From Prosapia bicincta (lineage: Eukaryota; Arthropoda; Insecta; Hemiptera; Cercopidae), in NCBI GenBank assembly GCA_036971475.1, contig JBAIZL010000007.1, positions 29,958,947-30,022,946 on the forward strand: a DNA stretch of 64,000 nucleotides. The letters are read 5' to 3'. The translations under genes and the position numbers were made by a program. How positions within the stretch are numbered: position 1 is the stretch's first letter; each line of letters opens with the position of its first letter. The notes below the pieces were generated by a model. The model ran no database searches, was not told the DNA's origin, and saw only the letters and a list, made by a program, of their open reading frames with translations. Below are positions 11,946-22,545 of this stretch, in pieces.

Positions 11946-12950
11946 GAAAATGGACTCTATCTCCACCCTAACACTCAACACACATTTTTCCAAAATGTTT
12001 CCAAAAACTACCCCCAACCCCGATTCCACCCCCGGAGTAACCCTCGGGGAAGCTCCCGAACGTACCTAGGATCCACCCTACACTTAGGGGTGGGTTAGGT
12101 TGGATGCCATTTGGCTCACTTAGGTTACTGCTTCAAGGCCAACTCCCCAACCACTTTTTTTCCAAAGTATCGTCCTTAACTACTCTCGTTCCAAATCCCG
12201 GCATTTCTTTGAAATATCGTGTGTATGTGTGCATATAGCTCTGATGTATGGGGAGCATCCAAAATGCGTAAGTTTTAAGGAGATCAGATATCTATTATGG
12301 AGAATGATCGAAAGACAAGGGGTTATGAATACAGGAGGATTAAGATCGATACACCAACCATGACCGGGGCCGGGGGATAGAGTCATTTATATGTTCCTTA
12401 ATGGGGAAATGCTCCCGAAATACCCCTGTACTAAGGATATACCATAATGTTTTGTCAATGGGAAAAACGTATGGTAATATTTGGGCAAAATTTGAGGGCT
12501 GGTAAGGAGTGTCTACTGCAGAATACATGACATCTTTAGAAGGGCATAGATCATTGTAAATATAATTATATATATTTATATTTATAAATTTATTTATTAT
12601 TGAGCCTACCACAATAATAGAAACATATTCAGAAAAGAAAATACATTAAAATCTATTTAGTGCTACTGAAATAGTGTTGTAAAGCGTATTAATCCAACAG
12701 CTGCGTCTATAAACAGAAGATATGCATTTAAAGGGATTTATACTTTGATCGAATTATCAGTGAATAAATTCAGGATTGCACCGAGGAAAGTTTAATGGCG
12801 TTCCGGTGTAATTAAAACTTTATTCAGTGAAACTAATATAATTTGAATGCACTGTCTAGAGAAGCGCAGGTGTCAACAGAGAGCTACTCTGTCATCAGAA
12901 CTTCATTATCCCTGTGCACCTAGAAATGTAAGATACGTAGTGAAATGAAA
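11946..12950. other. Intergenic DNA with no assigned gene
   Basis: C-rich at the left (11946-12160), then AT-rich. The plus strand around 12230-12275 reads AYSSDVWGASKM, vaguely like a retrotransposon RT thumb, but it is short and closed by a stop. The minus frames at 12180-12386 and 12340-12612 overlap and show no domain. Confidence 0.45.
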
Positions 12951-12954
12951 GTAC

Positions 12955-13960
12955 ACTATCATAGCCTTATCCAGCCAGACTTAACTAATCACATCCTTAC
13001 ACAATCATAGCCTTATACAATCATAGCCTAATCCAATCAGAGTCTTACCCAGTCACAGCATTACCCAATCATAGCCTAATCCAATCAGAGTCTTACCCAG
13101 TCACAACCTTACCCAATCATAGCCTCATCCAATCAGAGTCTTACCCAATAACACCCTTACCCAATCATAGCCTAATCCAATCAGTATTCCCAGTCCCATC
13201 CTTACACAATCATAGCCTAATCCAAACAGAGTCTTACCCAATCATAGCCTAATCCAATCAGAGTCTTACCCAATAACACCCTTACCCAATCTTAACCATA
13301 TCCAATCATTCTTACCCATTCACATCCTTACACAATCATATCCTAATCCAAACAGAGTCTTGCCCAGTCACTGCCTTACCCAGTCACTGCCTTACCCAAT
13401 CATAGCCTAATCCAATCAGATTCTTACCCAATAACACCCTTACCCAATCATAGCCTAATCCAATCATTCTTACCCAGTCACTGCCTTACCCAATCATACC
13501 CTAATCCAAACAGAGTCTTACTCAATCACAGCCTTACAAAATCATAGCCTAATCCAATGAGAGTCTTACCCAATCACATCTTACACAATCATAGCCTAAT
13601 CCAATCAGTCTTACCCAGTCACAGCCTTACCCAATCATAGCCTAATCCAATCCCCAATCATAGCCTAATCCAATCATAGTCTTACCCAGTCACAGCCTTA
13701 CCCAATCATAGCCTAACCCAAACAGAGTCTTACCCAGTCACAGCCTTACCCAATCATAACCTAACCCAATCACAGTCTTAACCAATCCATTGCCTTCCCA
13801 ATTACACTCTTACTCAATCAGAGTCATATTGGGTCCACTGCCTTAACAAATGACCGCCTTACTCAATTAGAGTTTACCCAATCACAGTCTCATCCAATCA
13901 GAATCTTACCCAGTGACAGCCCTACCCAACCAGATTCTTATCTAATCATTTTAACATCAC
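12955..13960 (+). repeat. 16-bp minisatellite with 32/48-bp composite period
   Basis: Built on 16-bp words such as CTTACCCAATCATAGC, CTAATCCAATCAGAGT and CTTACCCAGTCACAGC that follow one another in a recurring order, giving secondary periods of 32 and 48 bp. There are about 60 words. The strand is strongly G-poor. The right end (13790-13960) is more diverged. Confidence 0.9.
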
Positions 13961-14040
13961 AAAGCGGAATTCTTGCGGAGTCCTTGCGATTCTTATCCTT
14001 GGGAAGCCTCGTAACTTATTGTTTGGTTGTTTCTCATAAA

Positions 14041-14996
14041 AATCCAATTCCTTTGCCAAAGACCCCAAGCTCGGATAGCCTGACCTTGTAACATGACTGG
14101 TCCCTGCCCTGCCCTCCGCTGGGTGAATTGGTTCTATGTTGCGACCCATTTCGTATTCCCCCTTAAACCTCTGCTGCCACTGCCAGAGACTTCAGGCCCC
14201 ATGCTGGCCTAGCCTGACCTTGTAACATGACAGGTTTGGATTGACTGGTCCCTGTCCTGCCCTCCGCTGGGTGAATTGGTTCTTTGTTGCGACCTATTAC
14301 GTATTCCTCCTTAAACATCTGCTGCCGCTGCCAGAGACTTCAGGCCCCATGCTGGCCTAGCCTGACCTTGTAACATGACAGGTTTGGATTGACTGGTCCC
14401 TGCACTGCCCTCCTCTGGGTGAATTGGTTCTTTGTTGCGACCTATTTCGTATTCCCCCTTAAACCTCTGCTGCCACTGCCAGAGACTTCAGGCCCCATGC
14501 TGGCCTAGCCTGACCATGTAACATGACAGGTTTGGATTGACTGGTCCCTGCACTGCCCTCTTCTGGGTGAATTGGTTCTTTGTTGCGACCTATTTCGTAT
14601 TCCCCCTTAAACCTCTGCTGCCACTGCCAGAGACTTCAGGCCCCATGCTGGCCTAGCCTGACCATGTAACATGACAGGTTTGGATTGACTTGTCCCTGCA
14701 CTGCCCTCCTCTGGGTGAATTGGTTCTTTGTTGCGACCTATTACGTATTCCTCCTTAAACATCTGCTGCCGCTGCCAGAAACTTCAGGCCCCATGCTGGC
14801 CGAGCCTGTCGTTGTAACAGAACAGGGTTCGATTATTACTGGTCCCTGTGCTGCCCTCACTTTGGTGAATTGGTTCCTTGTTGCGAGCCACTTCGTATTT
14901 TCCCTTAAACCTTTGCTGTCGCTGCCAGAGACTTCAGGTTCCGTGCTGGGCAAGCCTGATCTTGTAACAGGACAGGGTTGGATTCTTATAACGTAA
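14041..14996 (+). repeat. 148-bp tandem repeat, about 6.4 copies
   Basis: GGTCCCTG..CTGCCCTC recurs with anchors at 14101, 14249, 14397, 14545, 14693 and 14843, giving steps of 148, 148, 148, 148 and 150 bp. The inner copies are very similar, and the first and last are diverged. A 103-codon plus frame (14685-14996) spans the last two units only because the final step is 150 bp, a multiple of three; the other units shift frame, so the array as a whole is not coding. Confidence 0.92.
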
Positions 14997-16887
14997 CAAT
15001 TTTAAAGTGTGTCCGTTGGAAAATAATTTGTAAAGCTATTTTTTAACAATGTTGCAACATAATTGATCTTTTCACGGGAAACGTTAAGTAACTATACAAA
15101 TGTTAGACTTATAAATAGACATGATCGTAAGTAAATTATAGCTGCCCGCGCATGTGTGATCAGAGTCCGGGAGGATCGATTAAACTATCTGTTTTATTTT
15201 TCCTTACGAAGTTATTACAGAATCACAAGATCGTTTGCATTCTCTTTACAGAAAAATGATAATGGGGGTACTGGTCAAAGACTGACACAAATCCTATATT
15301 TTCCTTTCCCATAAGTTGCTAAAAAATAGATCTGACCAAGAAACAAGTGGTATCAAACACCGCAAACCATTAATTTGGTTGAAAGCTGCATAAAGCATCG
15401 TTGTTGAGACATCACGTCACTTTACAGTCATACCTAACTAGATAGTAGTTCTTCAGGATACCGAATTTTGTAACACTACATTACTGTGTAAGAACGTAAG
15501 CAAAGAGTATCCATGATGTAAGTATGAAAGTAAGGTATAAAGTAAGTTGACTTTAGTTTGGTTATGAAAACACATAGAATACGTCAAGTTTCCTGACGTA
15601 AACTAAACAGTTAGTGAAAAAGCTCTTGGTTTCTATTGTTGTGAGTGTGTAATAATTTAGATAACTGCCTTGACGATAAATAATGTAGTTCTTATTTCGA
15701 TAACTGTAATGTAGGCCTTTTTTAAGCTCTATGTATTCGGTTGTGTTAAGCCGGTCACAATACGCCTGGTGTTACGCTTCAAATTGTATCATGAGGACAA
15801 TGCTATGCGCGTTTGTGTATCGTACGCTGCTATGGTCAGATTATTTTTCTTACTTATTTATTTATAATTAAAATGCTATCAGAACTCTGGGCAAGATATA
15901 TTGGTTTTTAAATGAAAAACCAAGAGTTTTCGTAACGCAAGCTGAGCGGTTGCTGACTTGAATGTCACCGTTTGTAAACTAATTGAGCTAAACCTATCCT
16001 AATTTATCCTCTTGTAGCTATACTTGAAAAGCTATATATTATTGAAGTTTTTAAATAATGCTCTGTTTTATAGAGAACCGTTTAATTATGCCCAGTAGGG
16101 ACATCCATAGTGCCTGAACAGTCTGGGTATGCAAACTCGATCTTCGAATGGTTGATCAGTCGTCAACCGTTACAGATATTTGTAATCTTACGTTTAAAAT
16201 GTCTATAAGTCTGGTTTATTCACGGACACACAGTTTTCCCACGATAATTTTATGAAGTTCAAAATCTCGTTTCAACTTTACGCTGGGTTTTTTATATCGC
16301 TAAGGTCGCTAAGGGCATTAAAGCAACCCTCCCTTAAAATTAAACTTGGTGAAAAATATAAAAAGATTTTCTGGGACTGCACGTCGTACTTTGAGTTTTC
16401 GATCTGCGATAAGCTCTAGACGAAATAATAAGTATTATAATCGTAATTATTTATTATAATTAAACTCTAAAATTTAATGATTTTTTACTTTTAAAGTTTT
16501 ACATTTGATCAGCACAGCAAAGGTTAAGCGATAGCGTATAAATTAGCCTGCTAAAGTGATTCCATTTGATTTCACTACTTGGTACGAAAAGAATAACAAG
16601 CAGTACAGCATTACCATGAAGCTCTTACAATCGCAAATTGCAGCACACAATCATGCTTGCGCGGTTCATTCTGTACACAAAGCGACCCAGTGGTGTTTAA
16701 CGACCATGCAACACGCAGACCTGCTATATGAGATAAACACATCAGCATAGGTCTTCACGAGGGTGGGAGCTTGGTAATTTTGAATCCTAATTTAAATGCT
16801 TTTCCTGTGCATCCGAACTAATCGATATTCGTAACCGAATAACAAGTAATATAATCAAAGATGTTTTAAAGTCTATTCCTGCTCATA
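14997..16887. other. AT-rich unassigned DNA
   Basis: No tandem repeat, RNA gene or recognisable protein. The 64-codon plus frame at 16556-16750 has no family signature. Confidence 0.5.
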
Positions 16888-17211
16888 TCAACACAAACAT
16901 TTAAATTTTAGTTAGTTTTTAATAAACAAATACAATTAATATAAATAAAGTGCATAGCCTATGGGTGGAGACAGTTAACACATATCCTGTAACATAATAT
17001 TAAGTGTTGTATGAAATCATATGTCATCACTTGCTTTAGGCCAAATGGAACGAAATAACGATATTGCATACCATGCCCCTTTTGTGAAAAGTTTTTCTCG
17101 CATGTAAAAGTAAATTAATTCATTAATAAATTTAATAACTGAATTATTATTTTTTTAAACTGTATTAACATCAAGTGTCATCCACTACAAGTGTAAAAAA
17201 TGTATTTGACT

Positions 17212-17214
<3 letters not shown>
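16888..17214 (-). repeat. Dispersed repeat D, inverted copy
   Basis: Its reverse complement aligns with 5405-5715: blocks ACACTTGATGTTAAT, AACTTTTCACAAAAG, GCAATATCGTTATTTCGT and CATATGATTTCATA appear in the same order. It ends directly against the (TA)n tract at 17216, which may mark its terminus or its insertion site. Confidence 0.6.

Positions 17215-17215
<1 letters not shown>

Positions 17216-17279
<64 letters not shown>
17216..17279. repeat. (TA)n microsatellite
   Basis: Sixty-four bases of uninterrupted TA dinucleotide (about 32 copies). It is fully self-complementary and so cruciform-prone; its length may be a sequencing approximation. Confidence 0.97.
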
Positions 17280-17284
<5 letters not shown>

Positions 17285-17500
17285 GGAGGGTGTGATGTAA
17301 TAGGAGGAATTGAATAAATTCAATATTCTACTAATGAGAACCGGTATATTACCTGTTTTAATACATATTTTAAAGTTTCCTACACAGTTTCTCGGTAGAT
17401 TTAGGATTCCATCTTAAAACAGAACATTTAATTTCATTTTGTATTTGCTTTTAAAAACAACTGATGCATTAATATACTTTTGCTTATTTAACCTCATTTA

Positions 17501-19803
17501 TTTAATATCTCGCGTTAGAACTTTCGTGAGTATAAACAACTTCCGGCCTGTCAGCAATAACCCACAGCTTTAGTGTTACCAATATATGTTAATACCTCGC
17601 GTTAGAGCTTTCGTGAGCTTAAACCACTTCCGGCCTGTAAGCAGTAACCCACGGATTTAGTGTTACAAATATATTTTAACATCTCGCGTTAGAGCTTTTG
17701 TGAGTATATACAACTTCCGGCCTGTCAGCAGTAACCCACAGCTTTAGTGTTACAAATATATTTTAATATCTCGCGTTAGAACTTTCGTGAGTATAAACAA
17801 CTTCCGGCCTATCAGCAGTAACCCACAGCTTTAGTGTTACAATTATATTTTAATATCTCGCGTTAGAACTTTCGTGAGTATAAACAACTTCCGGCCTATC
17901 AGCAGTAACCCACAGCTTTAGTGTTACAATTATATTTTAATATCTCGCGTTAGAACTTTCGTGAGTATAAACAACTTCCGGCCTATCAGCAGTAACCCAC
18001 AGCTTTAGTGTTACAAATATATTTTAACATCTCGCGTTAGAGCTTTTGTGAGTATAAACAACTTCCGGCCTGTCAGCAATAACCCACAGCTTTAGTGTTA
18101 CCAATATATGTTAATACCTCGCGTTAGAGCTTTCGTGAGCTTAAACCACTTCCTGCCTGTCAGCAATAACCCACAGCGCTAGTGTTACAAATATATTTTA
18201 ACATCTCGCGTTAGAGCTTTCGTGAGTATAAACAACTTCCGGCCTGTCAGCAGTAACCCAAAGCTTTAGTGCTACAAACATATTTTAATATCTCGCGTTA
18301 GAACTTTCGTGAGTATAAACAACTTCCGGCCTGTCAGCAGTAACCCAAAGCTTTAGTGCTACAAACATATTTTAATATCTCGCGTTAGAACTTTCGTGAG
18401 TATAAACAACTTCCGGCCTGTCAGCAGTAACCCACAGCTTTAGTGCTACAAATATATTTTAATATCTCGCGTTAGAACGTTCGTGAGTATAAACAACTTC
18501 CGGCTTGTCGGCAGTAACCCACAGCTTTAGTGCTACAAACATATTTTAATATCTCGCGTTAGAACTTTCGTGAGTATAAACAGCTTCCGGCCTGTCAGCA
18601 GTAACCCACAGCTTTAGTGCTACAAATATATTTTAATATCTCGCGTTAGAACTTTCGTAAGTATAAACAACTTCCGGCCTATCAGCAGTAACCCAAAGCT
18701 TTAGTGCTACAAATATATTTTAATATCTCGCGTTAGATCTTTCGTGAGTATAAACAACTTCCGGCCTATCAGCAGTAACCCACAGCTTTAGTGTTACAAA
18801 TATATTTTAACATCTCGCGTTAGAGCTTTTGTGAGTATAAACAACTTCCGGCCTGTCAGCAGTAAAACACAGCTTTAGTGCTACAAATCTATTTTAATAT
18901 CTCGCGTTAGAACTTTCGTGAGTATAAACAACTTCCGGCCTGTCAGCAGTAACCCACAGCTTTAGTGCTACAAATATATTTTAATATCTCGCGTCAGAAC
19001 TTTCGTGAGTATAAACAACTTCCGGCCTATCAGCAGTAACCCAAAGCTTTAGTGCTACAAATATATTTTAATATCTCGCGTTAGAACTTTCGTGAGTATA
19101 AACAACTTCCGGCCTATCAGCAGTAACCCACAGCTTTAGTGTTACAAATATATTTTAATATCTCGCGTTAGAACTTTCGTGAGTATAAACAACTTCCGGC
19201 CTATCAGCAGTAACCCAAAGCTTTAGTGCTACAAATATATTTTAATATCTCGCGTTAGAACTTTCGTGAGTATAAACAACTTCCGGCCTATCAGCAGTAA
19301 CCCACAGCTTTAGTGTTACAAATATATTTTAACATCTCGCGTTAGAGCTTTTGTGAGTATAAACAACTTCCGGCCTGTCAGCAGTAAAACACAGCTTTAG
19401 TGTTACAAATATATTTTAACATCTCGCGTTAGAGCTTTTGTGATTATAAAAAACTTCCGGCCTGTCAGCAGTAACCCACAGCTTTAGTGTTATAAATATA
19501 TTTTAATATCTCGCGTTAGAACTTTCGTGAGTATAAACAACTTCCGGCCTATCAGCAGTAACCCACAGCTTTAGTGTTACAAATATATTTTAACATCTCG
19601 CGTTAGAGCTTTTGTGAGTATAAACAACTTCCGGCCTGTCAGCAATAACCCACAGCTTTAGTGTTACCAATATATGTTAATACCTCGCGTTAGAGCTTTC
19701 GTAAGCTTAAACCACTTCCTGCCTGTCAGCAATAACCCACAGCGCTAGTGTTACAAATATATTTTAATATATCGCCTCAGAATATTCGTGAGTATATACA
19801 ACT
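17501..19803 (+). repeat. Satellite A array, copy 1 (87-bp monomer, 26 copies plus partial)
   Basis: The monomer contains CTCGCGTTAGAACTTTCGTG, AGTATAAACAACTTCCGGCC, TGTCAGCAGTAACCCACAGC and TTTAGTGTTACAAATATATT. CGCGTTAG anchors at 17511, 17598, 17685, 17772 and 17859 step by exactly 87, and the last, degenerate anchor at 19773 is 26 x 87 from the first, so there is no net indel across the array. Variant features (TACCTCG, GCTTAAACCACTTCC, GCGCTAGTG) cluster in blocks that recur inside and at the right end, showing block duplication. 87 is divisible by 3, but stops occur in every unit and it is not coding. Confidence 0.96.
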
Positions 19804-19971
19804 CATTATTTCGCATGCTTTTGCAGAACCATGCGGGACCACTAGAAGCTTCTTGGGCATATTACCGCATCTGATTGGGTCGGTCCCAGAAGAACGATAG
19901 CTTTCAGCTGATATACTCTAAGGAGTACATTCTTGTAATTACATAATTAATTTAAGCATACAGACTAAAAA

Positions 19972-20434
19972 TTGGGCAATGAAAAAGCTGACCAACTAAC
20001 CAAGCAGGGAACACCCTCAGCAGGCTCAGCATCTGAGTTCACTCCAGTCCTAATACTCCCTAGTAAACATGAGCACCAAAAAATGGAAATAAGTTGGATT
20101 GCAGGTGGAAAAGTATGGCCTCGTGGGCGGGGGCATTACTTGCTCCGTGCTGTTAGCGTTGCAAATTTTAGATTGAGAACAGGTCTTGACTAACTCCTCC
20201 GTATTCATGTGCTGCCGACCCCGGAGTGCCTGCTGTGTGGTGGTGTAGTCATAAATGCAGAACACCTTTAGGATTCCACAGCCTTGGACCGCGACCAAGA
20301 TTACGGGAGTAGCATCTTCAAGGAACACCTATCTTTACAGGTCAGCGCGTCGCCAAATGGTCCAACTGCCAAGGGTGGGCGTTGGTTACTCAGTGAGTAA
20401 TGTTAGGATTGTGCGTAGAATGAGTTACTCTTAA
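19972..20434 (+). pseudogene. Non-LTR retrotransposon 3' end: RNase H and CCHC-like tail, copy 1
   Basis: The translation starts GNEKADQLTKQGTPSAGS, the C-terminal RNase H motif (GNE.AD.LAK.G, with a catalytic Asp) of Jockey/I-type LINEs, continues to NFRLRTGLD, then a TAA stop at 20191. The same frame goes on as LLRIHVLPTPECLLCGG (CxxC at 20227-20238), AEHL, then TAG at 20269, where the usual following Cys is replaced by Ser. A shift of one base before 20336 restores the family ending SARRQMVQLPRVGVG to a stop at 20432. Reverse transcriptase, endonuclease and most of RNase H are missing: a 5'-truncated dead insertion carrying two stops and a frameshift. The 5' junction lies near 19965; no poly-A tail or target duplication was defined. 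Confidence 0.85.
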
Positions 20435-20509
20435 GGAACATAGTGGGAAGCATCAAACAAATCACGGCGCAACTCAACAAATGTATGTGACATATTGAGT
20501 AGATTTGTG

Positions 20510-20517
20510 TATAAAAG
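20510..20517 (+). promoter_or_regulatory. TATA-box-like element in X, copy 1
   Basis: TGTATAAAAGCGCGC is a strong match to the metazoan TATA box with a GC-rich 3' flank. No initiator consensus was fixed about 30 bp downstream, and no plausible gene follows, so function is unproven. The same site is at 31711 in copy 2. Confidence 0.25.
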
Positions 20518-20949
20518 CGCGCTACAACCGCCCGAGTATTTACGTTGCTGCATGCATGCAGATGATAGTTCTCGTGTGTGCTAGTGAAGCCAGACTGGAA
20601 CCAGAGTGGCTACACGCTACCCTCATGCATTTTAACACAGATCGTATTAAGGATATTGAGAGGTATATTTTACGTAAGAACTTACTAGGTCTCAGCTGTT
20701 AGTTAAAAACTAATGAATAAACATGTAAAGTTCCCAATTGCCGACGCGAATCCCCGTTGAAATAGTGATTAGTCTTTAAATCACAGTTTCCTGCTTCTAA
20801 CCTTAATAGGAAAATATTTCCTGTATTATCTTTCACACTCCGAGATTTTATGTTGCGAGTAGCCTATAAGGTAATGGCAAAAGGCTACATTTATACGAGA
20901 TAAAATGTCTTATAGAATAAATTTGGATGAGGTGGAATAATATGCGGCT

Positions 20950-21460
20950 CAATAGTGTGACAAAACTATACTACGTTTCATTTTACCTCACAGTGTAACA
21001 AATTATATTACGCTTCGTTTTATCTCACAGTGTCACAAACTACATTACGTCACAGTGTAAAACTACGTTTCATTTTACCTCACAATGTAATACTACGTTT
21101 CATTTTACCTCACAGTGAAACAAACTTTGCTACGTTTCATTTCATCTCCCAGAGTTGCAAAACTATGTTACGTTTCATTTTACCTGACACTGTAACAAAC
21201 TACATCAAATTTCGATTTATCCCATAGTATAATACTACGTTTCAATTTACCTCACAGTGTCGCAAAACTATGTTACGTTTCATTTTACCTCACAGTGTAA
21301 CAAACTAAAGTTTCACAGTGTGACTAGACTATATGGCTTCATTTTACCTCACAGAGTGTAAACATTTTTTCACTTAACAATTTCGCAACCCTATGCTGCT
21401 TTACATTTTGCTTACTGTTGCGCAAAACGTTGCTGTTTTTGTTATTTCACAGTGTGACAT
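20950..21460 (+). repeat. 30-40-bp minisatellite in X, copy 1
   Basis: Imperfect tandem copies of ACGTTTCATTTTACCTCACA followed by GTGTAACAAACTATATT (about 38-39 bp), with shortened 30-bp versions near 21060-21110. About 13 copies. The 65-codon plus frame 21030-21227 is a by-product of the repeat. Confidence 0.85.
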
Positions 21461-22505
21461 CAATTTATGCTTGGGCGGTACCATACTACTGCATACAAGT
21501 GATGGATAATTCCGATAATAGGATATTTTTTAAAGATCATTACAAATGCCATTAAAAACAAATTAAGAAGCAAGACATTAAAGTCGATCTAAATATATAA
21601 TCGCAAAAAGTCAAATTAATGAAAATAAAAAGAAAAGTGGAAGAAACGTAAAATGAAATCAGAATTATAAAACTAAATTAAAATCGAAAATAAATATTGG
21701 CATGACCAAACACAACGGTATGGATTAAAAAAGGTCCATTTTGAGACCATACTTCTGTTTATCGATTATTGTTCCTTGAACTAAATTATTTCACTTGATT
21801 GTAAACAGAAATGAACGTGAAAGGTGACTACTTGCAGCAGGAAAATCGATTTAAAATTGGCACCTGGCCAGCCGCTGATTCGTAATGCACACAATTATAT
21901 CCAAACCTTAGCCAATGCATCACGCGCTAGAACTTAGCACATAGTCGTTCCTAGCTTAAACTTATCTTTATCGCCGACCACTCTCTGTAATACCAGTTGA
22001 TCAATAATGCTATCACGTATTCTTTATTCGTATCTTTTATTTATGTTTTTTTTTAAATTGGAACTATATATAATTTATTACAGTTTGCTCTTTCTGTGTT
22101 ATACCGTAACCTTAATCCGTTCATTTGTTTTTTTTCGATTGACTACAAAATATATTCATAATAAGCATTGGCAATTGATCTGAAAACCTATATAACCAAG
22201 AATAACATCAATTGTTTAAGAAACTGTTTTACAAAGAATCGGACACCAAAGAAATATTTTTATCAACATTTATAAATGCGTTATTGGACTTATACTATCG
22301 CGTGGGTGTTTGGAAGTAAGTAAAAATATAGACAGATAAATATGAATAACAAAGTAAATGTTTTATGAAAAGCTTAGCTATTTTATTGAATTGTAAGAAC
22401 TGAACAATCTTCGCGGCATTCATAAATAGTTATTGATCTGCAAGTAAATATAGGTTGCACTAAACTCAATGTACAGAAAGCTGCCACTAAATAGCTGTCA
22501 TTAAG
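21461..22505. other. AT-rich part of X, no gene seen (copy 1)
   Basis: No ORF, RNA gene or repeat recognised. A rather unremarkable A/T-rich stretch, identical by eye to the copy at about 32662-33706. Confidence 0.5.
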
Positions 22506-22511
22506 TTTGGG

Positions 22512-22520
22512 TATAAAAAA
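22512..22520 (+). promoter_or_regulatory. TATA-like site at the entrance of the B array, copy 1
   Basis: GGGTATAAAAAATAAAAGC lies about 30 bp before the first recognisable B monomer (22546) and points into the array. It could support transcription of satellite B, but AT-rich DNA gives such strings by chance. Copy 2 equivalent: 33713. Confidence 0.2.
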
Positions 22521-22545
22521 TAAAAGCTTTCAAGTAGTTGATCAA

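Larger units (their letters stand above)
19804..22545 (+). repeat. Segment X, copy 1 (non-satellite spacer between A and B)
   Basis: About 2.74 kb of non-satellite DNA between the A and B arrays. From left to right it holds a short unassigned stretch, a non-LTR retrotransposon RNase H relic (19972-20434), a candidate TATA box (20510), a short minisatellite (about 20950-21460), about 1 kb of AT-rich unassigned DNA, and a second TATA-like site just before the first B monomer. It is duplicated as 31005-33746. Confidence 0.9.

Noticed and set aside
12090..12110. Telomere-like GGGTTAGGTTGG
   Set aside because: A single short occurrence; no tandem TTAGG or TTAGGG array.
12230..12340. AYSSDVWGASKM, reminiscent of a retrotransposon reverse transcriptase thumb
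   Set aside because: Only about a dozen residues before a stop, with no flanking RT motifs on either side. Too weak to call.
20050..20328. 92-codon minus frame, repeated at 31251-31529
   Set aside because: It lies antisense to the RNase H relic, which explains its openness; no independent motif.
20505..20702. 65-codon plus frame in X, repeated at 31706-31903
   Set aside because: Non-ATG start, no recognisable family, and its duplication is explained by X. Left unannotated.
21030..21227. 65-codon plus frame with RFILPH repeats
   Set aside because: Translation of the 30-40-bp minisatellite; the period is irregular and not constrained to multiples of three.
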